Positions 1 through 9,882 of a DNA stretch of 64,000 bases are shown piece after piece. Under the pieces are notes generated by a model, which worked only from the letters and a program-made list of their open reading frames with translations, ran no database searches and was not told the DNA's origin. How positions within the stretch are numbered: position 1 is the first letter of the stretch; the number at the start of each line of letters is the position of its first letter. The stretch lies in NCBI GenBank assembly GCA_949775045.1, contig OX459104.1:17490431-17554430 (forward strand). The letters run 5' to 3'. A program made the translations under genes and the position numbers. Source of the DNA: Metridium senile (taxonomy: Eukaryota; Cnidaria; Anthozoa; Actiniaria; Metridiidae).

Positions 1-1
1 G

Positions 2-3000
2 CCATTAATATTTGCCATCGAAGTGAGAAGATATGTTCTTGTTGAAATGCTGGTAAAGGCTGGTGCGCATGTAAATGTCCGAGATGAATTGGATAAAACG
101 CCACTAATGTACGCTGCTGTATCAGGTAATATCGAGGTGGCGAAACTTCTCATTGAAGCTGGTGCTGAAGTTACAGCTGTAGATAAACATTTCAAAAAAA
201 CGCCATTAATGCATGCTGCTAAATCAGGAAACAGCGACGTAGTGAAGTTATTCTTAGAATCTGGTGCTGACGTTAATGCTGCAGATGAATTTCATGGAGA
301 AACGTCACTAATGTTTGCTACTGAATCAGGAAAAACCAAGGTGGCAACATTTCTCATAGAGTCTGGTGCTGCCGTTAATGTTGCAGATAAACATCTTGGG
401 AAAACGCCATTAATGTATGCTGCTGAATCAGGAAATGCATTGTTGGCAGAAGCATTAGCAAAAGCTGGTGCTGCCGTCAATGCGCAAGATAAATCGGATA
501 AATCGGCATTAATGTATGCTGTTGAATCAGGAAATGCGATGTTGGTAGAAGCATTAGCAGAAGCTGGTGCTGTCGTCAATGCAAAAGATAAAAGAAACAA
601 GTCACTGTTAATTTACGCTGCTGAATCAGAAAATACAACGATGATAGAGGTACTGCTAAAAGCTGGTGCTGACATCAATGAGAAATATGAGGGGGAAAAG
701 ACATCGTTAATGTATGCTGCTGAATCAGGAGATACAGCGATGGTAGAGGTATTGGTAAAAGCTGGTGCTGACTTCAATGCGGAAGATGAGAGAAACAAGA
801 CACCGTTAATGTATGCTGCTGAATCCAGAGATACAACGATGGTAGAGGTACTGGTAAAAGCTGGTGCGGACGTCAATGCGGAAGATGAGAGAAACAAGAC
901 ACCGTTAATGTCTGCTGCTGAATCCAGAGCTACAACGATGGTAGAGATATTGGTAAAAGCTGGTGCTGACTGCAATGCAAAAGATAAAAGAAACAAGACA
1001 CCGTTAATGTATGCTGTTGAATCCAGAGCTACAACGATGGTAGAGGTATTGGTAAAAGCTGGTGCAGACTTCAATGCAAAAGATAAAAGAAACAAGACAC
1101 CGTTAATGTATGCTATTAAATCCAGAGATACAGCAATGGTAGAGGTACTGGTAAAAGCTGGTGCTGACTTCAATGCGGAAGATGAGAGAAACAAGACCCC
1201 GTTAATGTATGCTGTTGAATCCAGAGCTACAACGATGGTAAAGGTACTGGTAAAAGCTGGTGCTGACGTCAATGCGGACGATGAGACAAACAAGACACCG
1301 TTAATGTATGCTGCTGAATCCAGAGATACAGCGATGGTAGAGGTACTGGTAAAAGCTGGAGCTAACGTCAATGCGAAAGATGAGAGAAAAAAGACACCGT
1401 TAATGTATGCTGTTGAATCAGGAAATGCAATTTTACTAGAAGCATTAGCAAAAGCTGGTGTTGACGTGAAAGCAAAAGATGAAAGAAACAAGTCACTGTT
1501 AATGTATGCTGCTGAATCAGGATATACGACGATGGTAGAGGTATTGCTAAAAGCTGGTGCTGACGTCAATTCGGAAGATGAGAGAAACAAGACACCATTA
1601 ATGTATGCTGTTGAATCAGGAAATGCAATTTTACTAGAAGCATTAGCAAAAGCTGGTGTTGACGTGAATGCAAAAGATGAAAGAAACAAGTCACTGTTAA
1701 TGTATGCTGCTGAATCAGGAAATGCAATTTTACTAGAAGCATTAGCAAAAGCTGGTGTTGACGCGAATGCAAAAGATGAAATAAACAAGTCACTGTTAAT
1801 GTATGCTGCTGAATCAGGATATACAATGATGGTAGAGGTATTGGTAAAAGCTGGTGCTGCCGTCAATGCAAAAGATGAGAGAAACAAGACATCGTTAATG
1901 TATGCTGCTGAATCAGGATATACAACGATGGTAGAGGTACTGGTAAAAGCTGGTGCTGCCGTCAATGCAAAAGATGAGAGAAACAAGACATCGTTAATGT
2001 ATGCTGCTGAATCAGAAAACACAACAATGGTAGAGGTACTGCTAAAAGCTGGTGCTGACATCAATGAGAAATATGAGGGGAAAAAGACATCGTTAATGTA
2101 TGCTGCTGAATCAGGAGATACAGCGATGGTAGAGGTATTGGTAAAAGCTGGTGCTGACTTCAATGTGGAAGATGAGAGAAACAAGACACCGTTAATGTAT
2201 GCTGCTGAATCCAGAGCTACAACGATGGTAGAGGTACTGGTAAAAGCTGGTGCGGACGTCAATGCGGAAGATGAGAGAAACAAGACACCGTTAATGTATG
2301 CTGCTGAATCCAGAGATACAGCGATGATAGAGGTACTGGTAAAAGCTGGAGCGGACGTCAATGCGAAAGATGAGAGAAAAAAGACACCGTTAATGTATGC
2401 TGTTGAATCAGGAAATACAACGATGGTAGACCTATTGCTAAAAGTTGGTGCTGACATCAGTGGTAAAGATGAAAGCTGCAAGACAGCATTGATGCATGCT
2501 CTTGAAGCAGGGGAACAAATGTTTGATCATCATCTTGACCAATATTTGAGACAAAAGCCGGATACACCATTCTTGTATAGTGATATAGAAATGACAATGC
2601 AAGAGTTTGGAACGCCATTACGGTATATTGATAATAAACAAGAACTAGTAGACGATCTGGTAAAAGCAGGTGCTGACGTTAATGCGATAGATGCGCAAGG
2701 GAAGACAGCATTGATGTATGCAGTTGAGGTATGGCTATACATTGAGCATTACCTGATGTATATGGCAACATTAAAGTACCATGATGAGTCAGCAACAAGC
2801 AAGTTGTTAGAAGTACTGATAGAAGCTGGTGCTGACGTTAATGTGAAAGACGCACACGGAATGACAGCATTGATGTATGCTGAAGACTCAGAAAAGAAGT
2901 TCGTAAAAAAAATAGAGAAAGTTGGTTCTAAAGTTGATGAGATCGAATTACCAGGGAATAAATTTTTGATGGAGATTGCTGCAGCAATAAACAGGGAGAT

Positions 3001-3118
3001 TTTGGAAATCCTGAAGAAAGCTGGTGCAGAAAGACTGGGCGAAAAAGATAGCAAGCCAGAAAGCAAGCCAGACAGCAACCCAGACATCCAGTACCCAACC
3101 AAGCAATCACCCGACTGA
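2..3118 (+). CDS. Ankyrin-repeat protein, 5' end outside window
   Basis: One open frame runs from the left edge to TGA at 3116-3118, about 1,038 codons. There is no convincing ATG start: the frame is already inside an ankyrin repeat at base 2, so the gene begins upstream. It consists of some 28 tandem 33-residue ankyrin repeats with the pattern D-x2-x-K-T-P-L-M-Y-A-A-E-S-x2-T-x-M-V-E-V-L-x-K-A-G-A-D-V-N. Ankyrin arrays form curved protein-binding surfaces; no catalytic domain is visible. The last repeats (from about 2520) are more divergent, with longer linkers, and the protein ends in a Lys/Ser/Pro/Asp-rich tail. Internal repeats are very alike at the DNA level: a block near 600-830 recurs near 1980-2215, indicating recent duplication within the gene. 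A long antisense ORF here is a by-product of the 99-bp periodicity. The partner protein is unknown. It may be a relative of the ankyrin gene at 12.3-18.4 kb, since both share the same downstream 51-bp repeats. Confidence 0.88.
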   Translation, partial: PLIFAIEVRRYVLVEMLVKAGAHVNVRDELDKTPLMYAAVSGNIEVAKLLIEAGAEVTAVDKHFKKTPLMHAAKSGNSDVVKLFLESGADVNAADEFHGETSLMFATESGKTKVATFLIESGAAVNVADKHLGKTPLMYAAESGNALLAEALAKAGAAVNAQDKSDKSALMYAVESGNAMLVEALAEAGAVVNAKDKRNKSLLIYAAESENTTMIEVLLKAGADINEKYEGEKTSLMYAAESGDTAMVEVLVKAGADFNAEDERNKTPLMYAAESRDTTMVEVLVKAGADVNAEDERNKTPLMSAAESRATTMVEILVKAGADCNAKDKRNKTPLMYAVESRATTMVEVLVKAGADFNAKDKRNKTPLMYAIKSRDTAMVEVLVKAGADFNAEDERNKTPLMYAVESRATTMVKVLVKAGADVNADDETNKTPLMYAAESRDTAMVEVLVKAGANVNAKDERKKTPLMYAVESGNAILLEALAKAGVDVKAKDERNKSLLMYAAESGYTTMVEVLLKAGADVNSEDERNKTPLMYAVESGNAILLEALAKAGVDVNAKDERNKSLLMYAAESGNAILLEALAKAGVDANAKDEINKSLLMYAAESGYTMMVEVLVKAGAAVNAKDERNKTSLMYAAESGYTTMVEVLVKAGAAVNAKDERNKTSLMYAAESENTTMVEVLLKAGADINEKYEGKKTSLMYAAESGDTAMVEVLVKAGADFNVEDERNKTPLMYAAESRATTMVEVLVKAGADVNAEDERNKTPLMYAAESRDTAMIEVLVKAGADVNAKDERKKTPLMYAVESGNTTMVDLLLKVGADISGKDESCKTALMHALEAGEQMFDHHLDQYLRQKPDTPFLYSDIEMTMQEFGTPLRYIDNKQELVDDLVKAGADVNAIDAQGKTALMYAVEVWLYIEHYLMYMATLKYHDESATSKLLEVLIEAGADVNVKDAHGMTALMYAEDSEKKFVKKIEKVGSKVDEIELPGNKFLMEIAAAINREILEILKKAGAERLGEKDSKPESKPDSNPDIQYPTKQSPD

Positions 3119-3368
3119 CCTACCCCCAACAAACAAACAAACCAACTAAATATAGCTACTTGACATTTCACTCACTACTATGTACGTAGTTCAGCTATAT
3201 CAAGCTTTGTTATGATAACAAACCTCACGTCATGAAACAACAATAAGATATTATATATCTTAACTTTTGACTTTAAAAAGTGGTTTGCCAACCAACCAAC
3301 CAATGTATCAGTAAACTAGCGTGAGATAATCGATGTGGGTTCCCGTCTACATGTATGGATAACATTAT

Positions 3369-3640
3369 TCAAACCTCAAACACTATATCAATGAAATAGA
3401 ATCAAATTGCTACTGTGGAATAGACTGCAAACACTATATCCATGAAATAGAACCAAATTGATACTGTGGAATAGAGAACAAACACTATATCCATGAAATA
3501 GTGTCAAATTGATACTGTGGAGTTTATAGAGCGCAATCACTATATCCATGAAATGGAATCAAATTGATACTATGGAATAGAGCAAACACTATATCCTTGA
3601 AATATAATCAAATCAGTTTTACTGTATTATAATACTTCTT
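3369..3640. repeat. 51-bp tandem array downstream of ankyrin gene
   Basis: About five imperfect units of 50-55 bp, each with the core CACTATATCCATGAAATAG, then an A/T-rich stretch and a 'tactgtggaatagag' end. The same unit forms an array at 18,930-19,139 behind the second ankyrin gene; single degenerate copies lie near 20,760-20,900 and 55,135-55,190. The rest of 3,119-3,915 has no gene or other structure that I recognise. Confidence 0.8.
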
Positions 3641-3915
3641 ATTTAGTAACCTTTAGTCAATATTATAGATAAGTATACTTGTAAAAAGGTAGAGTACAAA
3701 CACTATATTCACAAACATGTTAAGTATGTTATCCAAAATGAGTTTCGGACACATAATTCCATTTTTTTTTTAAACGACTACCTTTCTAAAAAGCCAGTCA
3801 GCCATCCCGATGTATAATAGCCAGAAAACCATTGTTTTTAGTGTGTAGTGTTTCTAGTTTTTCTTTGGTGATTTTGATTTTTAAGAAAATCGTTATCGCA
3901 ATCATATATATATAT

Positions 3916-4180
3916 AGCTGGTTGCAATATCGTTGTCCACCTCAGAAATACATATATACACATATAACTGACACGTGACTAGTAGTACTTAGGCTATTTC
4001 TCATCGGAAATCTGACCAACTGATTCATGGCATAATCCTACACAGTAATTTAACAAAGTGCTACCATACCAATCTGTATAAGAGCTTAAAAGTGAAGAAA
4101 ATAGCTTACTTATACCCAGTCACGTGACAGTTATATGTGTATATATGTATTTCTTTGGTGGACAACGTTATTGCAACCAG

Positions 4181-4182
<2 letters not shown>
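3916..4182. mobile_element. MITE with ~65-bp terminal inverted repeats, inserted in TA repeats
   Basis: The left end, AGCTGGTTGCAATATCGTTG followed by 'tccacct', is repeated inverted at 4,120-4,182. Both ends abut TATATA runs, so the target is a TA microsatellite. No coding capacity. The inner TIR sequence 'gttgtccacct...cacgtgac' is shared with the element at 7,365-7,631, so they are relatives. Confidence 0.8.

Positions 4183-4226
<44 letters not shown>
4183..4226. repeat. (TA)n microsatellite
   Basis: An uninterrupted TA dinucleotide run that separates the MITE at 3,916 from the Penelope palindrome. Confidence 0.95.
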
Positions 4227-4235
<9 letters not shown>

Positions 4236-4265
4236 CGATAGAAAAAACAAATAGACTAAACTTTC

Positions 4266-4308
4266 ATCCCGACAAGCCTGTTTCGTGATTACTCACTCTT
4301 CAGGGGAT
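4266..4308 (-). ncRNA. Hammerhead ribozyme (Penelope type), left copy
   Basis: This is the exact mirror of the right-hand motif. On the minus strand: stem I strand ATCCC, core CTGAAGA, stem II GTGA-GTAA-TCAC, core GAAA, a very short stem III (CA-GGCT-TG), then TC and the second stem I strand GGGAT. All invariant hammerhead core bases are present. It sits beyond the 3' end of the GIY-YIG frame, where Penelope elements carry such ribozymes. Confidence 0.85.
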
Positions 4309-4392
4309 TTTAATGACAAGAATATTCATAACCATCTATTATATACTATAAAATTTGCATAATTAATGTAGCGGTAAATTTAAAGGTAGTGT

Positions 4393-5565
4393 TCAGCTGT
4401 TGCGTAGCAACGCTTTGCTTCTATGGCGGCATGAAGAGACGAGTTCATTGCGTTTATTGAGAGATGATAATTCGGGGCGGCATATGATTAGAAGTTTTTC
4501 TTTAAGGCAGAGGTTGCATCTTTTGCTTGAGCTGTTGTAGGGTGAGCTTGATGAAAGAATACACCATGAAATGAGGTGGTCAATGTTATTGTTTTTAAGA
4601 GTCCAGATATGTTTGCTAAGTTCGGTAGAGTTTTTGTGCTTTGGATGTCGAAATGATGCGGTATGGTTTCTGTATCTTGTCTTGAAGTCGTTTTCTGTGA
4701 GTCCGATGTACGCTTCTGTAGTGTTATTGTCCTTACGTGTGACTTTGGCTTGGTAAATAATTGATGATTGGAGGCAGTTTCCGTTGAGTGGGCATGAGTT
4801 CTTTTGTCGGCAGTTGCATGTCTTGTTGTCTTTTGTGTTATTTGCGGTTTCATCGATGTGTTCGGTTGATTTTAAGATGCGTTTGTTGTGGTTGTCGATA
4901 GTCTGTTTAGTGCTATTCATGCAGCTGTAGCTGATCTTGATGGTATTGCGATTGAGAATTTTTCTAAGCTTGTGGTCTCTAGGGAAGTGTTTGTCTACTA
5001 GGGTTAGGAATCTGTGTCCGATGTCGTTGCTGACGTTTTTGCTGAATGGTGGGTTGTACCAAAGTATGTTGTTCCGTTGTCTGTTTTTCCTTTTAGTGGT
5101 CGTAGTTGGCTCGTAGTGTAGGGTGTATTGGTATCCGTTTTCGTCGAGTGCTTTTTGGTATGTAGGGGCGGCTTGGTCGAAGGATGCTTTGTCGGATGAA
5201 AGGGATGATAGTCGTTTGTTGATGCCGGCGGGTATGTTCTTTGTGGTGGTTGGTGGATGATTGCTCTCTCGATGGACATACTGTAGCGTGGTGTTAGGCT
5301 TTGTAAAGGGTTGGTAGGTGCATTTGTTTAAGTTAAAGGTGACGTCTAAGAAGTTGATGATCTGTTTGTTGGCGTCGATAATGATTCTCAGTCCATTGTG
5401 TTTGAAGATGCGGCATATTTCCTTTTTAATGTTCTCTATGTCTCTTGGTGTGGCGTTAGAAGTGGCTAGTCCGTCGTCTCGGTAAAGTCCTATATTGATG
5501 TGAAGGTTTTGCAGTTGGGAAAGAAGGAAGCTTCCTACTAACTCGCATGTTTCAGCGCCATCGTG
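4393..5565 (-). pseudogene. Penelope-like reverse transcriptase C-terminus plus GIY-YIG endonuclease (left arm)
   Basis: Read leftward from about 5,565, one frame stays open for roughly 390 codons. It starts within the reverse transcriptase palm: ELVGSFLL, then a catalytic YRDD box (LYRDDGLA), then the thumb region with NFLDVTFNL and NPPFSKNV. A Cys cluster follows (CNCRQKNSCP and on to NGNC), and then a GIY-YIG domain with Y-I-G-L-T, F-K-T-R-Y-R-N-H and the glutamate in ELSKHIW. The frame ends with a CRHRSK tail and TGA. The RT fingers and N-terminus are absent, so the copy is 5'-truncated and cannot encode a full enzyme. The in-frame ATG at 4,920-4,918 opens the GIY-YIG part only. This arm lacks the insertion present in its mirror copy and so is the better-preserved reading frame. 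Confidence 0.85.
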
Positions 5566-5566
5566 C

Positions 5567-6822
5567 GAGTTAGTAGGAAGCTTCCTTCTTTCCCAACTGC
5601 AAAACCTTCACATCAATATAGGACTTTACCGAGACGACGGACTAGCCACTTCTAACGCCACACCAAGAGACATAGAGAACATTAAAAAGGAAATATGCCG
5701 CATCTTCAAACACAATGGACTGAGAATCATTATCGACGCCAACAAACAGATCATCAACTTCTTATTTATATTAGGTGCTTATAGCGCATTTTAAAACTCA
5801 ATGCGCTTACAAAATTATATTATATCAGTGTCAAAGTATTCACGGAAGAGAAATGTTTTAAGTTCTTAGACGTCACCTTTAACTTAAACAAATGCACCTA
5901 CCAACCCTTTACAAAGCCTAACACCACGCTACAGTATGTCCATCGAGAGAGCAATCATCCACCAACCACCACAAAGAACATACCCGCCGGCATCAACAAA
6001 CGACTATCATCCCTTTCATCCGACAAAGCATCCTTCGACCAAGCCGCCCCTACATACCAAAAAGCACTCGACGAAAACGGATACCAATACACCCTACACT
6101 ACGAGCCAACTACGACCACTAAAAGGAAAAACAGACAACGGAACAACATACTTTGGTACAACCCACCATTCAGCAAAAACGTCAGCAACGACATCGGACA
6201 CAGATTCCTAACCCTAGTAGACAAACACTTCCCTAGAGACCACAAGCTTAGAAAAATTCTCAATCGCAATACCATCAAGATCAGCTACAGCTGCATGAAT
6301 AGCACTAAACAGACTATCGACAACCACAACAAACGCATCTTAAAATCAACCGAACACATCGATGAAACCGCAAATAACACAAAAGACAACAAGACATGCA
6401 ACTGCCGACAAAAGAACTCATGCCCACTCAACGGAAACTGCCTCCAATCATCAATTATTTACCAAGCCAAAGTCACACGTAAGGACAATAACACTACAGA
6501 AGCGTACATCGGACTCACAGAAAACGACTTCAAGACAAGATACAGAAACCATACCGCATCATTTCGACATCCAAAGCACAAAAACTCTACCGAACTTAGC
6601 AAACATATCTGGACTCTTAAAAACAATAACATTGACCACCTCATTTCATGGTGTATTCTTTCATCAAGCTCACCCTACAACAGCTCAAGCAAAAGATGCA
6701 ACCTCTGCCTTAAAGAAAAACTTCTAATCATATGCCGCCCCGAATTATCATCTCTCAATAAACGCAATGAACTCGTCTCTTCATGCCGCCATAGAAGCAA
6801 AGCGTTGCTACGCAACAGCTGA
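5567..6822 (+). pseudogene. Penelope-like RT C-terminus plus GIY-YIG endonuclease (right arm, interrupted)
   Basis: Mirror copy of the left arm on the plus strand. It begins with the same ELVGSFLL and YRDD region, is broken after INFL by a 98-bp insertion plus a 6-bp target duplication (a 104-bp change, not a multiple of three), and resumes with DVTFNL in a shifted frame. The GIY-YIG half (from the ATG at 6,295 to TGA at 6,820-6,822) is identical in protein sequence to the left copy. It is truncated at the 5' side, as is its partner, and cannot make a working element protein. Confidence 0.83.
5765..5862. mobile_element. Small insertion in right palindrome arm with TTCTTA duplication
   Basis: The 98 bp are absent from the left arm. 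They are flanked by TTCTTA at 5,759-5,764 and 5,863-5,868, which looks like a target-site duplication. The insert holds a 'tatagcgcatttt...aatgcgctta' hairpin, the same core as the retroposon 3' end at 21,917-21,990 and the 75-bp satellites, so it is probably a short retroposon tail. Confidence 0.65.
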
Positions 6823-6906
6823 ACACTACCTTTAAATTTACCGCTACATTAATTATGCAAATTTTATAGTATATAATAGATGGTTATGAATATTCTTGTC
6901 ATTAAA

Positions 6907-6949
6907 ATCCCCTGAAGAGTGAGTAATCACGAAACAGGCTTGTCGGGAT
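6907..6949 (+). ncRNA. Hammerhead ribozyme (Penelope type), right copy
   Basis: Stem I pairs ATCCC (6,907-6,911) with GGGAT (6,945-6,949). The core CTGAAGA is at 6,912-6,918. Stem II is GTGA/TCAC around a GTAA tetraloop (6,919-6,930). GAAA is at 6,931-6,934, with stem III of only two pairs plus the A-U core pair around GGCT. The predicted self-cleavage is after C6944. Such short stem III motifs are known from Penelope elements and often act as dimers. Confidence 0.87.
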
Positions 6950-7046
6950 GAAAGTTTAGTCTATTTGTTTTTTCTATCGTTAATATATTCCGCTCTACAT
7001 TTATGTATCGAGCACTGTACTACGGATAAATCGAAACAAAGGCTTG

Positions 7047-7048
<2 letters not shown>

Positions 7049-7122
<74 letters not shown>
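7049..7122. repeat. (TA)n microsatellite
   Basis: A pure TA run of about 74 bp next to the MITE at 7,123. Similar runs at 7,322-7,364 and 7,632-7,676 separate the three MITEs. ORFs predicted here are strings of Ile-Tyr and are not genes. Confidence 0.95.
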
Positions 7123-7125
<3 letters not shown>

Positions 7126-7318
7126 GAATAGTTTGATAAAAAGGATAATAGATTGTAAGACACCTTTGCGTATAAAACTCCAGCACAATCATTTCATGCT
7201 AAACAAATATGTTACTGTGTTATTTGTCGTGTTTTAACAATAAAATTGTATAGATTCGATGACTAAGACCACGCCCATAGTTTAAATGTACGAGAAAACC
7301 CTTTTTATCAAAATTTTC

Positions 7319-7321
<3 letters not shown>
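7123..7321. mobile_element. ~200-bp MITE (family B), first copy
   Basis: The ends are GAAGAATAGTTTGATAAAAA and its inverted counterpart 'tttttatcaaaattttcttc'. The same element lies inverted at 7,677-7,867 with high similarity throughout. Both copies are framed by TA repeats. No coding capacity. Confidence 0.8.
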
Positions 7322-7364
<43 letters not shown>

Positions 7365-7367
<3 letters not shown>

Positions 7368-7628
7368 CCGATCTCGAAAAGGTTGTCCACCTGAGAAGAC
7401 ATATATACTAAAAGAAATATCACGTGACTCATTATAGATACACTTTCTGCGCGTGTAGAAAGTCAGGTGCGTTTGAAAGTAATATGGCGGTGAATTCAAA
7501 CAAGCAGTATCTTCCCTCGCTAGAAGTACCTGACTTTCTACACGCGTGGAAAGTGAATCTAAAATGAGTCACGTGATATTTCTTTTAGTATATATGTCTT
7601 TTCAGGTGGACAACCTTTTCGAGATCGG

Positions 7629-7631
<3 letters not shown>
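7365..7631. mobile_element. MITE with ~110-bp TIRs (relative of the 3,916 element)
   Basis: The left arm begins CAGCCGATCTCGAAAAGG and continues 'ttgtccacctgagaag...cacgtgactca'. The right arm, ending at 7,631, is its inverse. An inner 'actttctgcgcgtgtagaaagtcaggt' pair extends the inverted repeat. It lies in TA repeats between the two family B MITEs. Confidence 0.82.
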
Positions 7632-7676
<45 letters not shown>

Positions 7677-7679
<3 letters not shown>

Positions 7680-7867
7680 GAAAATTTTGATAAAAAGGGT
7701 TTTCTCGTACACTTAAACTATATAGGCGTGGTCTTAGTCATCGAATCTATACAATTTTATTGTTAAAACACGACAAATAACACAGTAACATATTGAAATG
7801 ATTGTGCTGGAGTTTTATACGCAAAGGGGTCTTACAATCTAATATCCTTTTTATCAAACTATTCTTC
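7677..7867. mobile_element. ~190-bp MITE (family B), second copy, inverted
   Basis: Reverse-complement copy of 7,123-7,321, with a few substitutions and short indels. With the central MITE it produces a nested, roughly symmetric block about 750 bp long. Confidence 0.8.
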
Positions 7868-8679
7868 ATATATATATGTATGTATGTATGCACTAGAATA
7901 AAAATGTTAGTATATAGACAATAAAAATATAATAATACATCGGAAAAGACGTGTTAACATTTGGTCAGCTATAAACCCGCTATACGTCACGCTTCAATGC
8001 GCCTAGTCAAAATGGTAGAAATAAGGCCACACAATCGTGGTTTTTCGATCTTTTCTCAAAATATTTGCAGAAAAGTAAAAAACGTAGCCATGGATACAGC
8101 TACCTCAATCTTTTGTTGACCTTATCAAATGATTTTGATCTACTTTCCGTTCAAAAAGTACACGTACTTTTGGGGGTTGAAAGTTGACGGTTTGGTCACT
8201 TTTACAAGAGAGATTGTGCGACTATTCTCATGTCAAGTTACAATATGGGCTATATTTAAAATTAAACAAACCCTTTCAAAAAAGTAGCCATGGATTCGAA
8301 AACACCATTCTTTTACGGACATTTTGATGTGTAATACATGACTATGCGTGGAAAAAAACCACCGTACTTTTCAAGATTTCTGATTGTTATCGCTGTAATC
8401 TCTCGGTCATTCTCTTATAAGACTCTCACTCAAAATCGAGTGGACAGTAGAGCCTCGAGAACTCTTTGAATGATATATATTATTTTGTCGCCGGTTATGA
8501 GTCGTCTGAGTATATATAATCATTTTGTGCTGTGAAAGGCTTCTCTGGATGTTTAATTGTTTTTAAAAGCGGGTTTCTACTTGGAAATATCAAATGTTCA
8601 CAATCACGGAGATATGTTTTCCGATGAATATAGTTATGGGAAGAATAAAATAAACGCTACTAACGGACTAGATCTAAAA
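7868..8679. other. No recognised feature
   Basis: AT-rich DNA without convincing ORFs, splice-linked exons or obvious inverted repeats. Confidence 0.5.
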
Positions 8680-8880
8680 TCAAAGATTAAAAAGAAATGT
8701 TTTTAGTTTAGATTTAAAAATATTAAGAGAGTCAATTATTCTAATGTCGTCTTGTAAAGAGTTCCATAATCGAGCGGATGCCACGGAAAATGCTCTATCC
8801 CCGTATGTTTTTGTGTTGGTTTTTGGAATTTGTAATAGGTTTCGTCCAGCTGACCTTAATGTGCGTGTTGTTGAATAACA
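8680..8880 (-). pseudogene. Non-LTR retrotransposon (CR1/L2-like) C-terminal fragment
   Basis: Read leftward, the minus strand gives the hallmark end of CR1/L2-type reverse transcriptases: RTLRSAGRNLL, TKTYGDRAFSVASARLWNSL, then FKSKLKTFLFNL and a stop at 8,682-8,680. Only about 65 codons are present; the RT catalytic part and endonuclease are missing, so it is a 5'-truncated LINE copy, the usual product of target-primed reverse transcription. Confidence 0.82.
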
Positions 8881-8882
8881 AG

Positions 8883-9658
8883 AACTATATGCAAATATAG
8901 CTAGATCGAACTAGATCGCCAATACGTTAAGGTGGCCCGGTAGTATTGACTTTGCAGGATAAACATAATTTTGTAACGCATTATTTTGCCTCTAAACTTT
9001 GTCCGATTTCTACGAAATGTACACATATAGATCTTAAAACTTTGAAGTTTGAGCTAGTCATATTTTAAGTGCGATTTGTGGAGACTATAAAGAGAAATAA
9101 TGTTTTTTTAAAAAGCACACGCTTTAATTAAATTGTCAATAAATCAAAACTTAGAAGATGAATTTTTTTTTTTTTTTTGAGAGAATATTATTTTGTTATA
9201 TGGAAACATATTGTAGCAGTTTTATTCAAATTTTGACCTTGGAAGTTTTTTTACAAACGTTTTTATATTTTTGCGCACAAAATTAATATAAAAATACCAT
9301 TGCTCAAATCTCAATAAGAATTAAAACATAGTTACAAATTTACCTGTAGAAAGAAAGACCAATACCTCTTGTAACTTCTAATCACAAAATAGCGACTTTG
9401 AAGCCAACATTGATAGCTCTGATTTCTTGAAGAGCTTGTCGACATATTGTTGTTCACTGCGTAGTGAGCATTTCGAAAATATATCTACTCTATTTTTTCA
9501 ATTGTTGACCTTGATTTTTCTATATAGCGTAGATACATGCTTAAGAGTCATAACTGTGAAATGTGGTCTTCTGTGCTGCTCTAAAAATGACAAAATTAGC
9601 GGCCAACGTACAGCAACCACGTTGCGCGTTCATTATACCTCATTTGACTTCCAAGGAA
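8883..9658. other. No recognised gene
   Basis: AT-rich. It starts with 'aaggtggcccggtagt', a motif that partly recurs near 13,032. Short ORFs here (for example 9,427-9,678) have no recognisable domain. Confidence 0.4.
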
Positions 9659-9882
9659 AACCCTTCGCGTTATGTTAATCTACGTCAACTTCACACCCTC
9701 ATAATCCGTGAACACATTCTGCACGAGGAATGTCTTTTTTTGCGAATAGAAATAGAAAAAAGACGCAGTGTTTACGCCTGAATTGTCTCTGTATTTGCAT
9801 AAAAATACATTCCTCGTGCAGAATCTGTTCACGGATTATGAGGGTGTGAAGTTGATGTATATATAACATAACGCGAAGGGTT
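9659..9882. mobile_element. Foldback/MITE with ~75-bp inverted repeats
   Basis: The left arm begins AACCCTTCGCGTTATGTTA and continues through 'ttcacaccctcataatccgtgaacacattctgcacgaggaatgt'. The inverted copy is at 9,807-9,882, with about 75 bp between the arms. No coding potential. Confidence 0.78.

Larger units (their letters stand above)
4227..6989. mobile_element. Palindromic pair of Penelope-like retroelements
   Basis: Two 5'-truncated copies of one Penelope-like element lie head to head. The arms (about 4,227-5,547 and 5,564-6,989) are inverted copies around a 16-bp spacer at 5,548-5,563. The 175-codon GIY-YIG parts are identical in the two arms. The right arm differs by a 98-bp insertion at 5,765-5,862. 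Both outer ends reach TA-rich DNA. Penelope elements are known for inverted or tandem partial copies, a GIY-YIG endonuclease joined to the reverse transcriptase, and hammerhead ribozymes at their ends; all three are seen here. Confidence 0.88.

Noticed and set aside
23..25. GTG at 23 as the start of the first ankyrin gene
   Set aside because: The frame is open to the left edge and already inside an ankyrin repeat; animal genes seldom start at GTG.
613..2481. 622-codon antisense ORF opposite the first ankyrin gene, and similar ones at 14,872-17,328
   Set aside because: The 99-bp ankyrin periodicity happens to lack stops on the other strand; the translated sequence is a low-complexity mirror of the repeat.
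4571..6644. Other-strand and +1-frame ORFs in the Penelope palindrome (61 and 121 codons)
   Set aside because: Shadows of the RT/GIY-YIG frame.
6961..7432. Ile-Tyr-rich ORFs in the TA repeats
   Set aside because: Translations of (TA)n microsatellites.
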